Shown here: piece after piece, positions 1 to 8,106 of the stretch
How positions within the stretch are numbered: the first letter of the stretch is position 1
Layout of the letters: each line of letters opens with the position of its first letter
NCBI GenBank assembly: GCA_019217005.1
Contig: JAHBNG010000106.1
Coordinates: 1 to 53,047, forward strand
Direction of reading: 5' to 3'
DNA: 53,047 nucleotides
Origin: Chloroflexi bacterium TSY
Lineage (GTDB): Bacteria; Chloroflexota; Anaerolineae; Caldilineales; Caldilineaceae
Position numbers and translations under genes: made by a program
Notes under the pieces: generated by a model
Seen by the model: the letters and a program-made list of their open reading frames with translations, nothing else
The model's database searches: none
What the model was told of the DNA's origin: nothing

Positions 1-1
1 C

Positions 2-196
2 GAAACCTATGGTGCAGGCCGCTTTCTCTATACCGATCTGCCTGAGAACGGAGAGGTTGTCCTCGACTTCAATCGGGCCACCAATCCGTACTGCGCCTAC
101 ACCGCGTACGGGACTTGTCCACTGCCGCCGTCGGCCAACACGCTGGCCCTATCGATTACGGCTGGCGAGAAGCGATACAAACTCAATCAAAGTTGA
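2..196 (+). CDS. DUF1684 family protein, C-terminal fragment (runs off window)
   Basis: An open frame without its start enters from the left edge and stops at TGA 194-196. The translation has the C-terminal signature of DUF1684 proteins: a [11 protein letters not shown] stretch, then [16 protein letters not shown] and a Cys-Pro-Leu-Pro-Pro segment. In the family this end is the most conserved part. The molecular function of DUF1684 is not established. It ends 5 bases before the aldo/keto reductase start, so the two are probably co-transcribed. Identification rests on recognised motif order and was not searched. Confidence 0.7.
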   Translation, partial: ETYGAGRFLYTDLPENGEVVLDFNRATNPYCAYTAYGTCPLPPSANTLALSITAGEKRYKLNQS

Positions 197-201
197 GAGG
201 A

Positions 202-1239
202 ATGATGAATCCCACTGAGAAGAAAAAACTCGGCCGCACGGATGTCGAGTTGACACAATTTGGGTTTGGAGCGGCCTCGCTGGGGGAGATCTTTGAGCTG
301 GTGAGCGAGGAGCAAGCGCAGGCAACCCTGCAGGCGGCCTGGGCCAATGGCGTCCGCTACTTCGACACTGCACCGTTTTATGGGCATGGCCTCAGCGAAC
401 ATCGGGTGGGTAGCTTTCTGTCCCAACAACCGAGGCATGAGTTCGTCCTTTCCACCAAGGTGGGCCGCATTCTCAAAGCTCCTGCTGACAGAGCCACTTT
501 CAAAGCGCCATTCTTCCGTGGCGGACTGCCCTTTGATTTTGACGTCGACTATACGTACGATGGCATCATGCGCTCTTATGAAGACAGCCTGCAAAGGCTG
601 CGGCTCAACAGCATCGATCTATTGGTGATTCACGACCTGGAGTTGGGTCACCACGGCGAGCAGTTGCAGACCTACCGAGACCAATTCTCGAACAGCGGCT
701 GGCGGGCCGTTGAAGAGTTGCGTTCGACGGGAGAGGTCCGTGCGGTTGGTGCTGGAGCCAATGAGTTGGAGGTAATCCCCTATTTTTTGGAACGATTCGA
801 TCTTGACTTTTTCATCCTGGCGCGGCAGTACACGCTGCTGGAGCAGGAAGCTCTGGACGAAGCGCTGCCCCTATGCCAGGCGCGCAATGTCGGGATCATC
901 CTGGCATCTGTGTTCAACTCAGGGATCCTGGTCACTGGCCCGGTCGAAGGGGCGAAATATGTGTACGAGGATGCCCCTACCGGGATTCTGGAAAAGGTCT
1001 CGCAGATTGAGCAAGTTTGCCGGCGCCACAACGTATCCCTGGCCGCGGCAGCCATTCAGTTTTCCGTGACCCACCCCTGTATGGCCAGCGTCATTCCTGG
1101 CGCGCTGCATCCGCGTCAAGTGGCGAAGAATTTGGGCTATTTTCGTGAGGAGATTCCCGCCGCGCTGTGGGCAGATCTCAAAGCTGCAGAGATCATTCGA
1201 GAAGATGCGCCAACCCCTTCCAGTGCTGCCCGCGCCTAA
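202..1239 (+). CDS. Aldo/keto reductase (aldose dehydrogenase-like)
   Basis: A 345-residue cytosolic NAD(P)-dependent oxidoreductase with a TIM-barrel fold. The catalytic tetrad is visible: Asp55 and Tyr60 in FDTAPFYG, Lys86 in STKVGR and His144 in VIHD. The family resemblance is to the D-threo-aldose/L-fucose/L-galactose 1-dehydrogenase branch, which oxidises sugars to lactones; the exact substrate is inference. The open frame extends upstream to 115, but a GAGAGGA ribosome site lies just before the ATG at 202, and the first 29 upstream codons overlap the DUF1684 frame. It could belong to the same sugar-use program as the ABC genes downstream, although 0.7 kb of repeats separates them. Confidence 0.9.
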   Translation: MMNPTEKKKLGRTDVELTQFGFGAASLGEIFELVSEEQAQATLQAAWANGVRYFDTAPFYGHGLSEHRVGSFLSQQPRHEFVLSTKVGRILKAPADRATFKAPFFRGGLPFDFDVDYTYDGIMRSYEDSLQRLRLNSIDLLVIHDLELGHHGEQLQTYRDQFSNSGWRAVEELRSTGEVRAVGAGANELEVIPYFLERFDLDFFILARQYTLLEQEALDEALPLCQARNVGIILASVFNSGILVTGPVEGAKYVYEDAPTGILEKVSQIEQVCRRHNVSLAAAAIQFSVTHPCMASVIPGALHPRQVAKNLGYFREEIPAALWADLKAAEIIREDAPTPSSAARA

Positions 1240-1557
1240 AAGGCAATCAACCTCGAATGGTGAATAAAGCGCGAACGGGTGAGGCAGTGGACGTGTTAGG
1301 AATTATTTAAGACATTTGATAAAACGCCGGACGTATGCAATAATTAACTTCCCAGATCAGTCCATTAACGTTGGGAATATAAGATAAGAGGCAATACTAC
1401 AAAAGTCGTGTGTACATCTCGAGCTGCGCGTTCCGCTTGGCTCTACCCTATGTGCGAGTTTTGAGGGATTGCCTATTTTCATGTGGCCTCTACAATCGAC
1501 CACATGTGGAAATCGTTGATGCTGGAGTTGAATCGGTTATTCTCATCTATGCCCAAC
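1240..1557. other. Intergenic stretch, no gene seen
   Basis: AT-rich non-coding sequence downstream of the aldo/keto reductase. No convincing open frame, RNA gene or strong terminator was found. It leads into the hairpin repeat that hosts a family M element. Confidence 0.4.
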
Positions 1558-1770
1558 CCTAGTATCAGTAGGCCGCAACGCGGAGTGAGCATTCGAGATT
1601 ACACGCAGTAGGATTTCTCAGAGGTAGAGCGTTCAAATGGCGAAAAAAGACGCAGTAGAGAATCTCGGGCCATTTGGCACGCTCGAGTCTGTTTTGACTG
1701 AGAAGTGCAGGATTATGTCTACTGCGTGTAATAGAGAACGCCTTCTCCACTGCGGTCTACTGAGTATAGG
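1558..1770. repeat. Imperfect hairpin repeat hosting a family M element
   Basis: The outer arms (1558-1593 and 1737-1770) are inverted copies of each other with mismatches: CCTA...TCAGTAG.CCGCA on the left matches TGCGG.CTACTGA...TAGG on the right. Removing the 135-bp family M element at 1598-1732 leaves a roughly 75-bp palindromic sequence whose centre reads GCATT-CGAG-AACGCC. The M element therefore sits at the tip of a hairpin. Confidence 0.6.
1598..1732. mobile_element. Family M non-autonomous element, copy 1 (135 bp)
   Basis: Bounded by perfect 14-bp inverted arms ATTACACGCAGTAG (1598-1611) and CTACTGCGTGTAAT (1719-1732). The interior is the reverse complement of the element at 36541-36675, with only about two differences. 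It encodes nothing. The flanking tetranucleotides are CGAG (left) and AGAG (right). Its arms match those of the tyrosine-recombinase element at 36715-38818, so it is probably mobilised in trans by that enzyme type. Confidence 0.8.
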
Positions 1771-1843
1771 TTAGAGATTCGTGAATGAAAGGAGGCGCTC
1801 CAAAATACAAACGAATGTCAAATCTTAGCTCTTAATTCATCAG

Positions 1844-1920
1844 GACTTACGCACAATAAGGTGTGCTCTCTCGTACGGGCATGATATATCATGCCCGTAC
1901 GAGAGGACTCTGCGTAAGTC
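1844..1920. repeat. Nested palindrome upstream of binding-protein gene
   Basis: A perfect 38-bp palindrome (1868-1905, arms starting CTCTCGTACGGGCATGATA) lies inside a second pair of inverted arms, GACTTACGCA (1844-1853) and TGCGTAAGTC (1911-1920). It ends 32 bases before the ATG of the solute-binding protein. It could be a small repeat element or a cis-regulatory hairpin in the 5' leader; the sequence alone does not decide. Confidence 0.75.
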
Positions 1921-1952
1921 TTATTCATAATACGCCAAACGGAGGGACTATC

Positions 1953-3314
1953 ATGAGGTACTCAAAATTACTGTTGTCAGTTATCGTCGTTTTTGCAATT
2001 GTATTAACGGGCTGTGAATCGGCATCTGCACCTGCTGAAGCACCACAAGAAGAAGCCGCGATGGCCGAAGATGAGGTCGTGACCATCACGTGGTGGCTAG
2101 AGACTGGGACGCCTCAGGACTGGTGGCAGGAACATCTGATCGACGCATTTGAAGAGGCGAATCCTGGCATCAAGATTGAAGCGCAGATTCAGGAAAACAT
2201 TCAGGATGTCCTGCGTACGGCCATATTGGGCGGTGAAGCTCCCGACATCCTGACCACATTTAGCCCTGGTTGGAACGCGCCCTATATTGAAGCCGGTCAC
2301 ATGGCAGTATTGGATACCTTTGCCGAACAGTGGGGCTGGGAAGATAAGCTACAAACTTGGGCATTTGAAGCCGGTCGGGTTGATGACAAACTCTACTCGA
2401 TTCCACTGAGCTATGAGAGCATTGTCATCCTCTACAACAAAACGTTATTTGATGAGATGAACTGGGAACAGCCAACAAGTCTGGTCGAGTTGGAAACCCT
2501 GGCTGGTACGATTGAAGCAGAGGGCATTCACCCCTTTGCCTATGGGAATAAGGATGCTTTCTGGAACAACGGGCACCTGATGACGGGCTATATCAACAAC
2601 GCCATGAAGTTAGCAGATCTGAAAGCAATGCTTGAGGGTGAAAAAGCTTGGACTTCTCCTGAAATGGTCAACGCCATCGAGCTGTTCAACCGGCACATCG
2701 TTGATAATAGCTGGTGGAGTGGTGGTTTGGAAAACTACTATCAGTATGAATCGGCCGATTTCTACGGTGAACTGGCCAACCGCGAGGCAGCCATGGTCAT
2801 GGTTGGAACGTGGGGCTTTGGCAGTGTGGGCGAGTTCTTTGCCGAGGTTGATGACGAATGGGATTGGTTCCCGGTACCCAGCATGATTGAAGGGCAGGAG
2901 TACAATTACACGCTCGGCATTGGTTCGAGCCTGGCCATTAACTCGGCCTCCGAGGGGATCGAGGAAGCTGCTCTCTTTTTTGACTTTCTCATCAGCGACC
3001 CGGCTCGTGTTGTGACACTCGCCGCAGCGGACAACTACTCCCAGATTGTACCGGTCCGCCTTTCGCTGGACGACTTGCCGGAAGATATCGACCCCCGCGT
3101 TGGCCGCTTTCATGCCGACTTTGCAGAAGTAACGACCGCAGGGCGTTATGGTTACACCAACTACACCTTCTGGCCAGCATCTGCCAATAACCACCTACGT
3201 CAAGAAATCGAAGGCGTTTGGGAAGGTCTATACTCGCTTGAAGAATACCTCCAGGCGCATCAAGATATGTGGGAAGAACTACGCGCCAACAACGAAACGA
3301 TTCCGATTCCGTAG
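1953..3314 (+). CDS. ABC sugar transporter solute-binding lipoprotein
   Basis: A 453-residue extracellular solute-binding protein of family 1 (carbohydrate type). The start is the ATG at 1953 because GGAGGG precedes it and the next residues form a lipoprotein signal: basic MRYSK, a hydrophobic run, then the lipobox LTGC, so the mature protein is lipid-anchored outside the membrane. The body begins with VVTITWWLETG and contains many Trp/Tyr residues typical of sugar binders. The longer open frame from 1863 runs through the palindrome and is not a plausible start. It heads a cluster with two permeases and would deliver an oligosaccharide or related solute; the substrate is unknown. Confidence 0.92.
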   Translation: MRYSKLLLSVIVVFAIVLTGCESASAPAEAPQEEAAMAEDEVVTITWWLETGTPQDWWQEHLIDAFEEANPGIKIEAQIQENIQDVLRTAILGGEAPDILTTFSPGWNAPYIEAGHMAVLDTFAEQWGWEDKLQTWAFEAGRVDDKLYSIPLSYESIVILYNKTLFDEMNWEQPTSLVELETLAGTIEAEGIHPFAYGNKDAFWNNGHLMTGYINNAMKLADLKAMLEGEKAWTSPEMVNAIELFNRHIVDNSWWSGGLENYYQYESADFYGELANREAAMVMVGTWGFGSVGEFFAEVDDEWDWFPVPSMIEGQEYNYTLGIGSSLAINSASEGIEEAALFFDFLISDPARVVTLAAADNYSQIVPVRLSLDDLPEDIDPRVGRFHADFAEVTTAGRYGYTNYTFWPASANNHLRQEIEGVWEGLYSLEEYLQAHQDMWEELRANNETIPIP

Positions 3315-3324
3315 CGGTTGTGTC

Positions 3325-3375
3325 ATAGTGGATGGTGGGTAGTATCCCGTGTAGCCACTATCCACCATCTACTAT
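3325..3375 (+). terminator. Hairpin downstream of binding-protein gene
   Basis: Two 19-base arms (3325-3343 and 3357-3375) pair with only G-T wobbles, separated by a 13-base loop. There is no T-run, so it may be an mRNA-stabilising or attenuating hairpin between the highly expressed binding protein and the permease genes instead of a full terminator. Confidence 0.45.
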
Positions 3376-3448
3376 CTACAAAATTTGACTCATTTGTACG
3401 GATTTTCCTATACGAAGATTCCTAGTTGATCTGATCAAGGTGACTCCC

Positions 3449-4387
3449 ATGGTCGATTCGCAGCCAGTAGCGAGCCGTTCCCCTAGCCAAACGTCAAGTA
3501 AGCGTAGCTCTTCTTTCACACATATGATGCGAACCTTGGGGCGTTGGGCGTTTATTGCCCCACTTCTCATCGTCAACCTGGTCGTCATTATTATCCCATC
3601 CATATCGGGTCTTCTCTATTCGCTCACAGAGTGGAACGGGATTGGCGAATCAACATTCGTCGGCCTGGCTAATTTTCGGGCATTGCTAGATGATAAGGTT
3701 CTCTTAATTGCCTTCCAGAACAATTTGCTCTATACCGGCTATTTTCTGATTGTACCAATTGCTGTCGGGCTGCTGGGGGCTTATCTGCTTTCGGGCGTCA
3801 CCCGTGGCCAGATGGTCTATCGACTGCTATTCTTCATCCCTTATATCTTAGCCACAGTCATCAATGCCCAGATCTGGCGCTACCTCCTACATCCCAAATT
3901 TGGCATCGGCGCGTCACTGGCGGAGGTTGGCATAACATTTCTAGACTTCGCTGTATTTGGACGACGAGAGACCGCTATATTTGGGGTCATGTTTGTCGAT
4001 AGTTGGCACTGGTGGGGTTTTTTGGTGGTCATCTATTTGGCCGCAATGGGGCAAGTAGACACGGAATTATACGAGGTAGGATACTTAGATGGTGCCACCC
4101 GTTGGCAGCAGTTCTGGTATGTCACTTTGCCGCTTATTCGGCCGACCCTCATCTTCACTTTGTTGATCATCTTCATCGGCTCTACCCTTGTCTTTGACCA
4201 TGTCTATATCCTGACCGGCGGCGGGCCAGCCCATGCATCCGAAGTGATGGCCACCCATTTGTATGGTAAAGCATTTGAGAGCTTCGAAGTTGGATATGGT
4301 GCCGCCATCGGCGTTGTCCTGGCCTTTTGGGTCTCGGTGCCGCTCTGTATCTTCTACTACCTGCGCCGTCGCGGCTGGGAGATTTAA
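3449..4387 (+). CDS. ABC sugar transporter permease (MalF/UgpA type)
   Basis: A 312-residue inner-membrane permease with six predicted membrane spans, the first around residues 32-54. The cytoplasmic coupling (EAA) loop is visible as EVGYLDGATRWQQFWYVTLP, which docks to the ATPase. The start is taken at ATG 3449, with AAGG about 8 bases upstream; a GTG at 3440 is the alternative. It pairs with the next permease, which begins 2 bases after this stop, so the two are translationally coupled. No ATPase gene is nearby, as is usual for importers that share an MsmK-type ATPase. Confidence 0.92.
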   Translation: MVDSQPVASRSPSQTSSKRSSSFTHMMRTLGRWAFIAPLLIVNLVVIIIPSISGLLYSLTEWNGIGESTFVGLANFRALLDDKVLLIAFQNNLLYTGYFLIVPIAVGLLGAYLLSGVTRGQMVYRLLFFIPYILATVINAQIWRYLLHPKFGIGASLAEVGITFLDFAVFGRRETAIFGVMFVDSWHWWGFLVVIYLAAMGQVDTELYEVGYLDGATRWQQFWYVTLPLIRPTLIFTLLIIFIGSTLVFDHVYILTGGGPAHASEVMATHLYGKAFESFEVGYGAAIGVVLAFWVSVPLCIFYYLRRRGWEI

Positions 4388-4389
4388 AG

Positions 4390-5223
4390 ATGAACCGGAA
4401 TAAACGTATCATTTCAACCATACCCAATCATGTCGTTCTGCTGATCTTGACCTTTATCGCTTTTGCGCCGATTCTCATCCTGTTCATGAATTCAATAAAG
4501 TCCTCAGCTGAAATTAGCGTCAACCCCCTCGGTTTTCCCAGAAACCCTCTGTTCCAGAACTTCAGCGATGCCTGGGAAGCAGCGCGCTATAGCACCACAT
4601 TCCAAAACAGCCTGATTCTAACGGGCGGTGCAATCATTGGAGTTGTCGTGTTGTCGGGGTTAGGCGCATTCGCCCTCGCGCGCTTGAATCTGCGGGGGGC
4701 CGATCTGTTGACCTTCTACTTCCTGGTGGGGACAAGCGTACCGGCCCAGTTATTCATTGTGCCGCTCTTTATCCGGTGGCGTGATCTCGGCTTGTACAAC
4801 ACCTATTTGGGCGTGATTATCATTTATGTTGCACTCTTCTCGCCCTTCTCGACCTATCTGTTGCGCGCCTACATGCTCTCTATCCCCGAAGAATATGTCG
4901 AGGCGGCGCGCCTTGATGGTGCCACCAATTTCCATGTATTTCGCCATGTCATCATGCCCCTGACCTGGCCCGGTTTCCTAACTGTGGCGCTTGTCGTCGG
5001 CTTGTGGTCGTGGAATGAGTTCCTTTTTGCCGTTACCTTCCTTCCCGACCCGGATATGAAGCCAGTCTCCACGGGCTTGTTCGCGTTTCAAGACCGTTAC
5101 TCCCGTAACTGGGGTTTGACCAATGCCGCGGCCGTTATCATGATCCTCCCAATCATGATCCTCTTCCTCCTACTACAACGCCGCTTTATTGAGGGCCTAA
5201 CCCAGGGCGGTCTGAAAGGTTGA
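4390..5223 (+). CDS. ABC sugar transporter permease (MalG/UgpE type)
   Basis: A 277-residue inner-membrane permease, partner of the preceding gene. It has six hydrophobic spans and the EAA coupling motif EEYVEAARLDGATNFHVFRH. The frame opens at 4327 inside the previous gene, but the ATG at 4390, directly after the upstream stop, gives the normal MNRNKR... N-terminus of this family. With the lipoprotein and first permease it forms the membrane part of a carbohydrate importer. Confidence 0.92.
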   Translation: MNRNKRIISTIPNHVVLLILTFIAFAPILILFMNSIKSSAEISVNPLGFPRNPLFQNFSDAWEAARYSTTFQNSLILTGGAIIGVVVLSGLGAFALARLNLRGADLLTFYFLVGTSVPAQLFIVPLFIRWRDLGLYNTYLGVIIIYVALFSPFSTYLLRAYMLSIPEEYVEAARLDGATNFHVFRHVIMPLTWPGFLTVALVVGLWSWNEFLFAVTFLPDPDMKPVSTGLFAFQDRYSRNWGLTNAAAVIMILPIMILFLLLQRRFIEGLTQGGLKG

Positions 5224-5346
5224 TTCAGTAGCCTTGACTGGAAAATTTCCGCATTTCTGGATAAGAAGAAAATTTTTGTTGAATTAATTAGTTGGTGCCT
5301 GTTCTGTAAATGTGGCGTCTTTCGATATGTTTGCCAAGGAGCATTT

Positions 5347-6600
5347 ATGGATTTTCATGAACAGATCTATTTTGATGGCTCGGATAGTTTTGCAACTGTC
5401 TACCACCTAACGATGCGCGGGACGAATTTCGAGATTGGTCAAAAACTGACTGAGTTGGCGATTGAGCGTTATGGTGTGTCTTCCGCAAAACGTGAGGCTG
5501 AGCCCATTTATTCCCAGGCGCGGCGTACTTACCTTCAACGTAACCATCCGATTTTCTGGGAGTGTATGCGTGGGGTTGCATCCGTTCTCGACCTTGACCC
5601 AAACGACAACGGGTATGACTTTAGTGTTCTCGGCCGAAGGCTGGCTGGTCCTTTGCCAAGAATAGGCTGTTCGGTTGTCTATTACCCTCCAACTACAATG
5701 GCGAATGGTTCCGGTTATTTGAGTCGAAACTATGATTTTTCAGCCGGAACAATGGCTGACGTCGTACCGATGCCGGTGCCACCTGAAATCAAGAAGCAGA
5801 TGCCACGAGTCATGAGTGAGCTATACATCATGGAATGGCATCCAGAAGATGGAGGGTATGCATCACTGGCGATACATGGTTTTGATATGCTTTCTGGTAC
5901 GCTTGATGGCATCAATAGTGCAGGTTTGGTTGTCTCCATTATGGAAGATGGTCAAGCAAATGAAGAATTAGGTTCTAATCTGGAAGCACATGTCGGTCGC
6001 CAGAACGCCATCGGTTTGCACGAGTTGCAGTTGATGCGCTATCTGCTCGATACGTGTGCAACAGTCGATGAAGCAAAGCAAGCCTTGTTGATCAGCAAAC
6101 AATACTACGCTTTCATACCGTGCCACTACATTGTTGCTGACCAGAATGGCAACTCATTCGTCTACGAAAATTCGACGTGGCGCAACAGACAGCACATTAT
6201 TGATGGCACTGGGCAGCCGCAGGCAGTAACGAACTTCCAACTGCATAGAAATCTGACGTCGGATAATGTACCCGATGATACACAAATCGCAAAAGACGGC
6301 GTTTGTTTACGCTACCAGACTCTTATCGAGCGAATCGCGAAGCACGAAGGATTCTTCACACCAAGCGACCTCAAAGCACACAGTGCAAGCGTCAACGTAT
6401 TTAACATGGCAATGAAACAGAAGATGGAGACTGGAGAGGATATACCATCTCCTGAGCATTCACGAACGCTATGGCATAGTCTATATGAGCAGCAAGCCAA
6501 GACTGCTGAGTTTAGCTTTTATCTTGGGGAAGAAGTACACGCCGATGGTACACACACGGAACACCGTAGCGACTACCTGAAATTCGCGCTCGAAAAATAA
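5347..6600 (+). CDS. C45-type autoproteolytic peptidase / acyltransferase-like
   Basis: A 417-residue protein of the Ntn-hydrolase group related to acyl-CoA:6-aminopenicillanic acid acyltransferase (peptidase family C45). The putative nucleophile is Cys108 in PRIGCSVVYY, followed by the SRNYDF motif that in this fold positions the oxyanion site; members self-cleave just before the Cys. N-terminal residues GTNFEIGQKL fit the family opening. A ribosome site AAGGAG precedes the ATG. It probably cleaves or exchanges an amide bond of a small molecule; the substrate is unknown. It lies 123 bases after the permeases and may be in the same operon. Confidence 0.8.
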   Translation: MDFHEQIYFDGSDSFATVYHLTMRGTNFEIGQKLTELAIERYGVSSAKREAEPIYSQARRTYLQRNHPIFWECMRGVASVLDLDPNDNGYDFSVLGRRLAGPLPRIGCSVVYYPPTTMANGSGYLSRNYDFSAGTMADVVPMPVPPEIKKQMPRVMSELYIMEWHPEDGGYASLAIHGFDMLSGTLDGINSAGLVVSIMEDGQANEELGSNLEAHVGRQNAIGLHELQLMRYLLDTCATVDEAKQALLISKQYYAFIPCHYIVADQNGNSFVYENSTWRNRQHIIDGTGQPQAVTNFQLHRNLTSDNVPDDTQIAKDGVCLRYQTLIERIAKHEGFFTPSDLKAHSASVNVFNMAMKQKMETGEDIPSPEHSRTLWHSLYEQQAKTAEFSFYLGEEVHADGTHTEHRSDYLKFALEK

Positions 6601-6746
6601 CGCTGGAACACGAATTTGTTGAAAATTCTCTACTCTATAGGAATCGGAAATTAAATGACTTGTGCATAGATTCTTCGTTTCACTCGAGAATGACATGCAC
6701 AACTTATTTAATGCTCATTCCATAATGACCGGAGCAAAATCGTCCT

Positions 6747-7772
6747 ATGACACAAGCACTACAATCAACCCTATTTTTCCAAAAGACAGTCGGCTCATTA
6801 ATGGGCGGCTTAATCGGAGACGCCATTGGCACGCCTACGGAAGGCGTACCTTACCCTAAGATTGAAGAAAAATTCGGCTGGGTAGCGGATTTTGATTGCG
6901 ATGGTACCGATGACACCGTCATGAAATACCTCCTGGCTGAGGCTCTCATCCGCACCGAGGGCTACGCCACCTATGACGATTGGGCGCAGGTCTGGCTAGA
7001 CCAGTGGGATGATATCTTTGGCGACAAAGTCGGAAAATTTTTTCAGTCAGTGCTCCATACTGCGGTTAAATTGCGTCGTCATAGCATTCCCAGAATGGCG
7101 GCCCTCGGGAATATGCCCAGTTCCAGTTCGGCCATGTGTATCTCACCGGTCGGGATCGTCAATGCTGGAAATCCGCGGCAAGCAGCCGAGCAAACCTACA
7201 ATCTAGCCAGTCTCATTCACGTCCACGACGTATCATTTTGTCAAGATGGTGCCGCCGCGATGGCCGCGGCGACGGCAGCGGCATTTCTTCCCGCGGCGAC
7301 GGTTGATTCGATTCTAGATGCAGCCGTGAACGCCATCGTTCCGGTAAGCGGCCAGGAGATGCTGGGCCTGATTCAGGACGTGATGGCGGTTGCCAATGAA
7401 GCCGAGGATTACAAGACGTTCCGCCAAACCATGTACGAGCGTGAAGCGGACTTCTTCCGGTCGATTGCCTGCGATTCGCGGGAGACGATCCCGATTACCT
7501 TGGCTCTTTTCCGCCTCGCCGGGGGTGACGTAGAAAAGATGGTCACCTATGGGGCCAACTTTGGACGTGATGCAGACACCATTGCCACCATGGGCGGGGC
7601 GATTGCGGGGGCCTATCAAGGCATTGCAGGAATTCGGGCCGACTGGGTGGAAAAAGCACGGCAACTGACCAGCGTCGATCAAGACGACTTGGCTGAACGT
7701 CTCGTCCGCACCGCCCGAGCGAAGTTCGATTCACAGGGGTTGGCACGCCAGGGATTTGCCGCGATTGGGTGA
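6747..7772 (+). CDS. ADP-ribosylglycohydrolase family protein
   Basis: A 341-residue all-helical hydrolase with the three Mg-binding signatures of the family: GLIGDAIGTPTEG near residue 24, DGTDDTVM near residue 52, and FGRDADTIATMGG near residue 275. Members remove ADP-ribose from proteins or hydrolyse related N-glycosides; next to sugar transport genes a small-molecule N-glycoside is plausible, but that is inference. A weak ribosome site (GGAG) lies about 10 bases before the ATG. It ends the ABC cluster. Confidence 0.88.
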   Translation: MTQALQSTLFFQKTVGSLMGGLIGDAIGTPTEGVPYPKIEEKFGWVADFDCDGTDDTVMKYLLAEALIRTEGYATYDDWAQVWLDQWDDIFGDKVGKFFQSVLHTAVKLRRHSIPRMAALGNMPSSSSAMCISPVGIVNAGNPRQAAEQTYNLASLIHVHDVSFCQDGAAAMAAATAAAFLPAATVDSILDAAVNAIVPVSGQEMLGLIQDVMAVANEAEDYKTFRQTMYEREADFFRSIACDSRETIPITLALFRLAGGDVEKMVTYGANFGRDADTIATMGGAIAGAYQGIAGIRADWVEKARQLTSVDQDDLAERLVRTARAKFDSQGLARQGFAAIG

Positions 7773-7993
7773 GGTTCGTATTTGAATCGCCCTCGATTCC
7801 AAAAACACCTGGCCACAACAATCCCATCATGTTACTTTGCAACGGTTACGCAACAGCCATGATGTTTCTGAGATCGTCAACGTGGCTCAAGATTATTTTG
7901 ATGACGTTCAACGTATGAAGGAAGAATTCCTCCAACGTCAAGATATTCCTTGTCGCCGCTCGTCTTGTCAAACCAGTGACGAGATCTGTTATG
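7773..7993. other. Intergenic stretch with an unassigned open frame
   Basis: A 75-codon open frame runs from 7786 to TAG 8008-8010 without a good start. Its C-terminal part has a small Cys cluster (PCRRSSCQTSDEIC). It may be the tail of a decayed gene. I do not recognise it. Confidence 0.3.
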
Positions 7994-8020
7994 AAACTGG
8001 GTATCATTAGCCCAGTTTTT
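7994..8020 (+). terminator. Rho-independent terminator
   Basis: AAACTGGG and CCCAGTTTTT form a stem of about 8 bp with a 10-base loop and a T-run. It separates the ABC cluster from the BTAD regulator. A TATAAT box at 8025-8030, just after it, may be part of the regulator promoter, though no good -35 box is evident. Confidence 0.75.
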
Positions 8021-8106
8021 CTGTTATAATATCCTCAAATCTTGATGAATTCAATGAAGTACCGTATCGCTTTCATGTTGACTCGAAAAGGCTACAGGGT
8101 ACGGCT

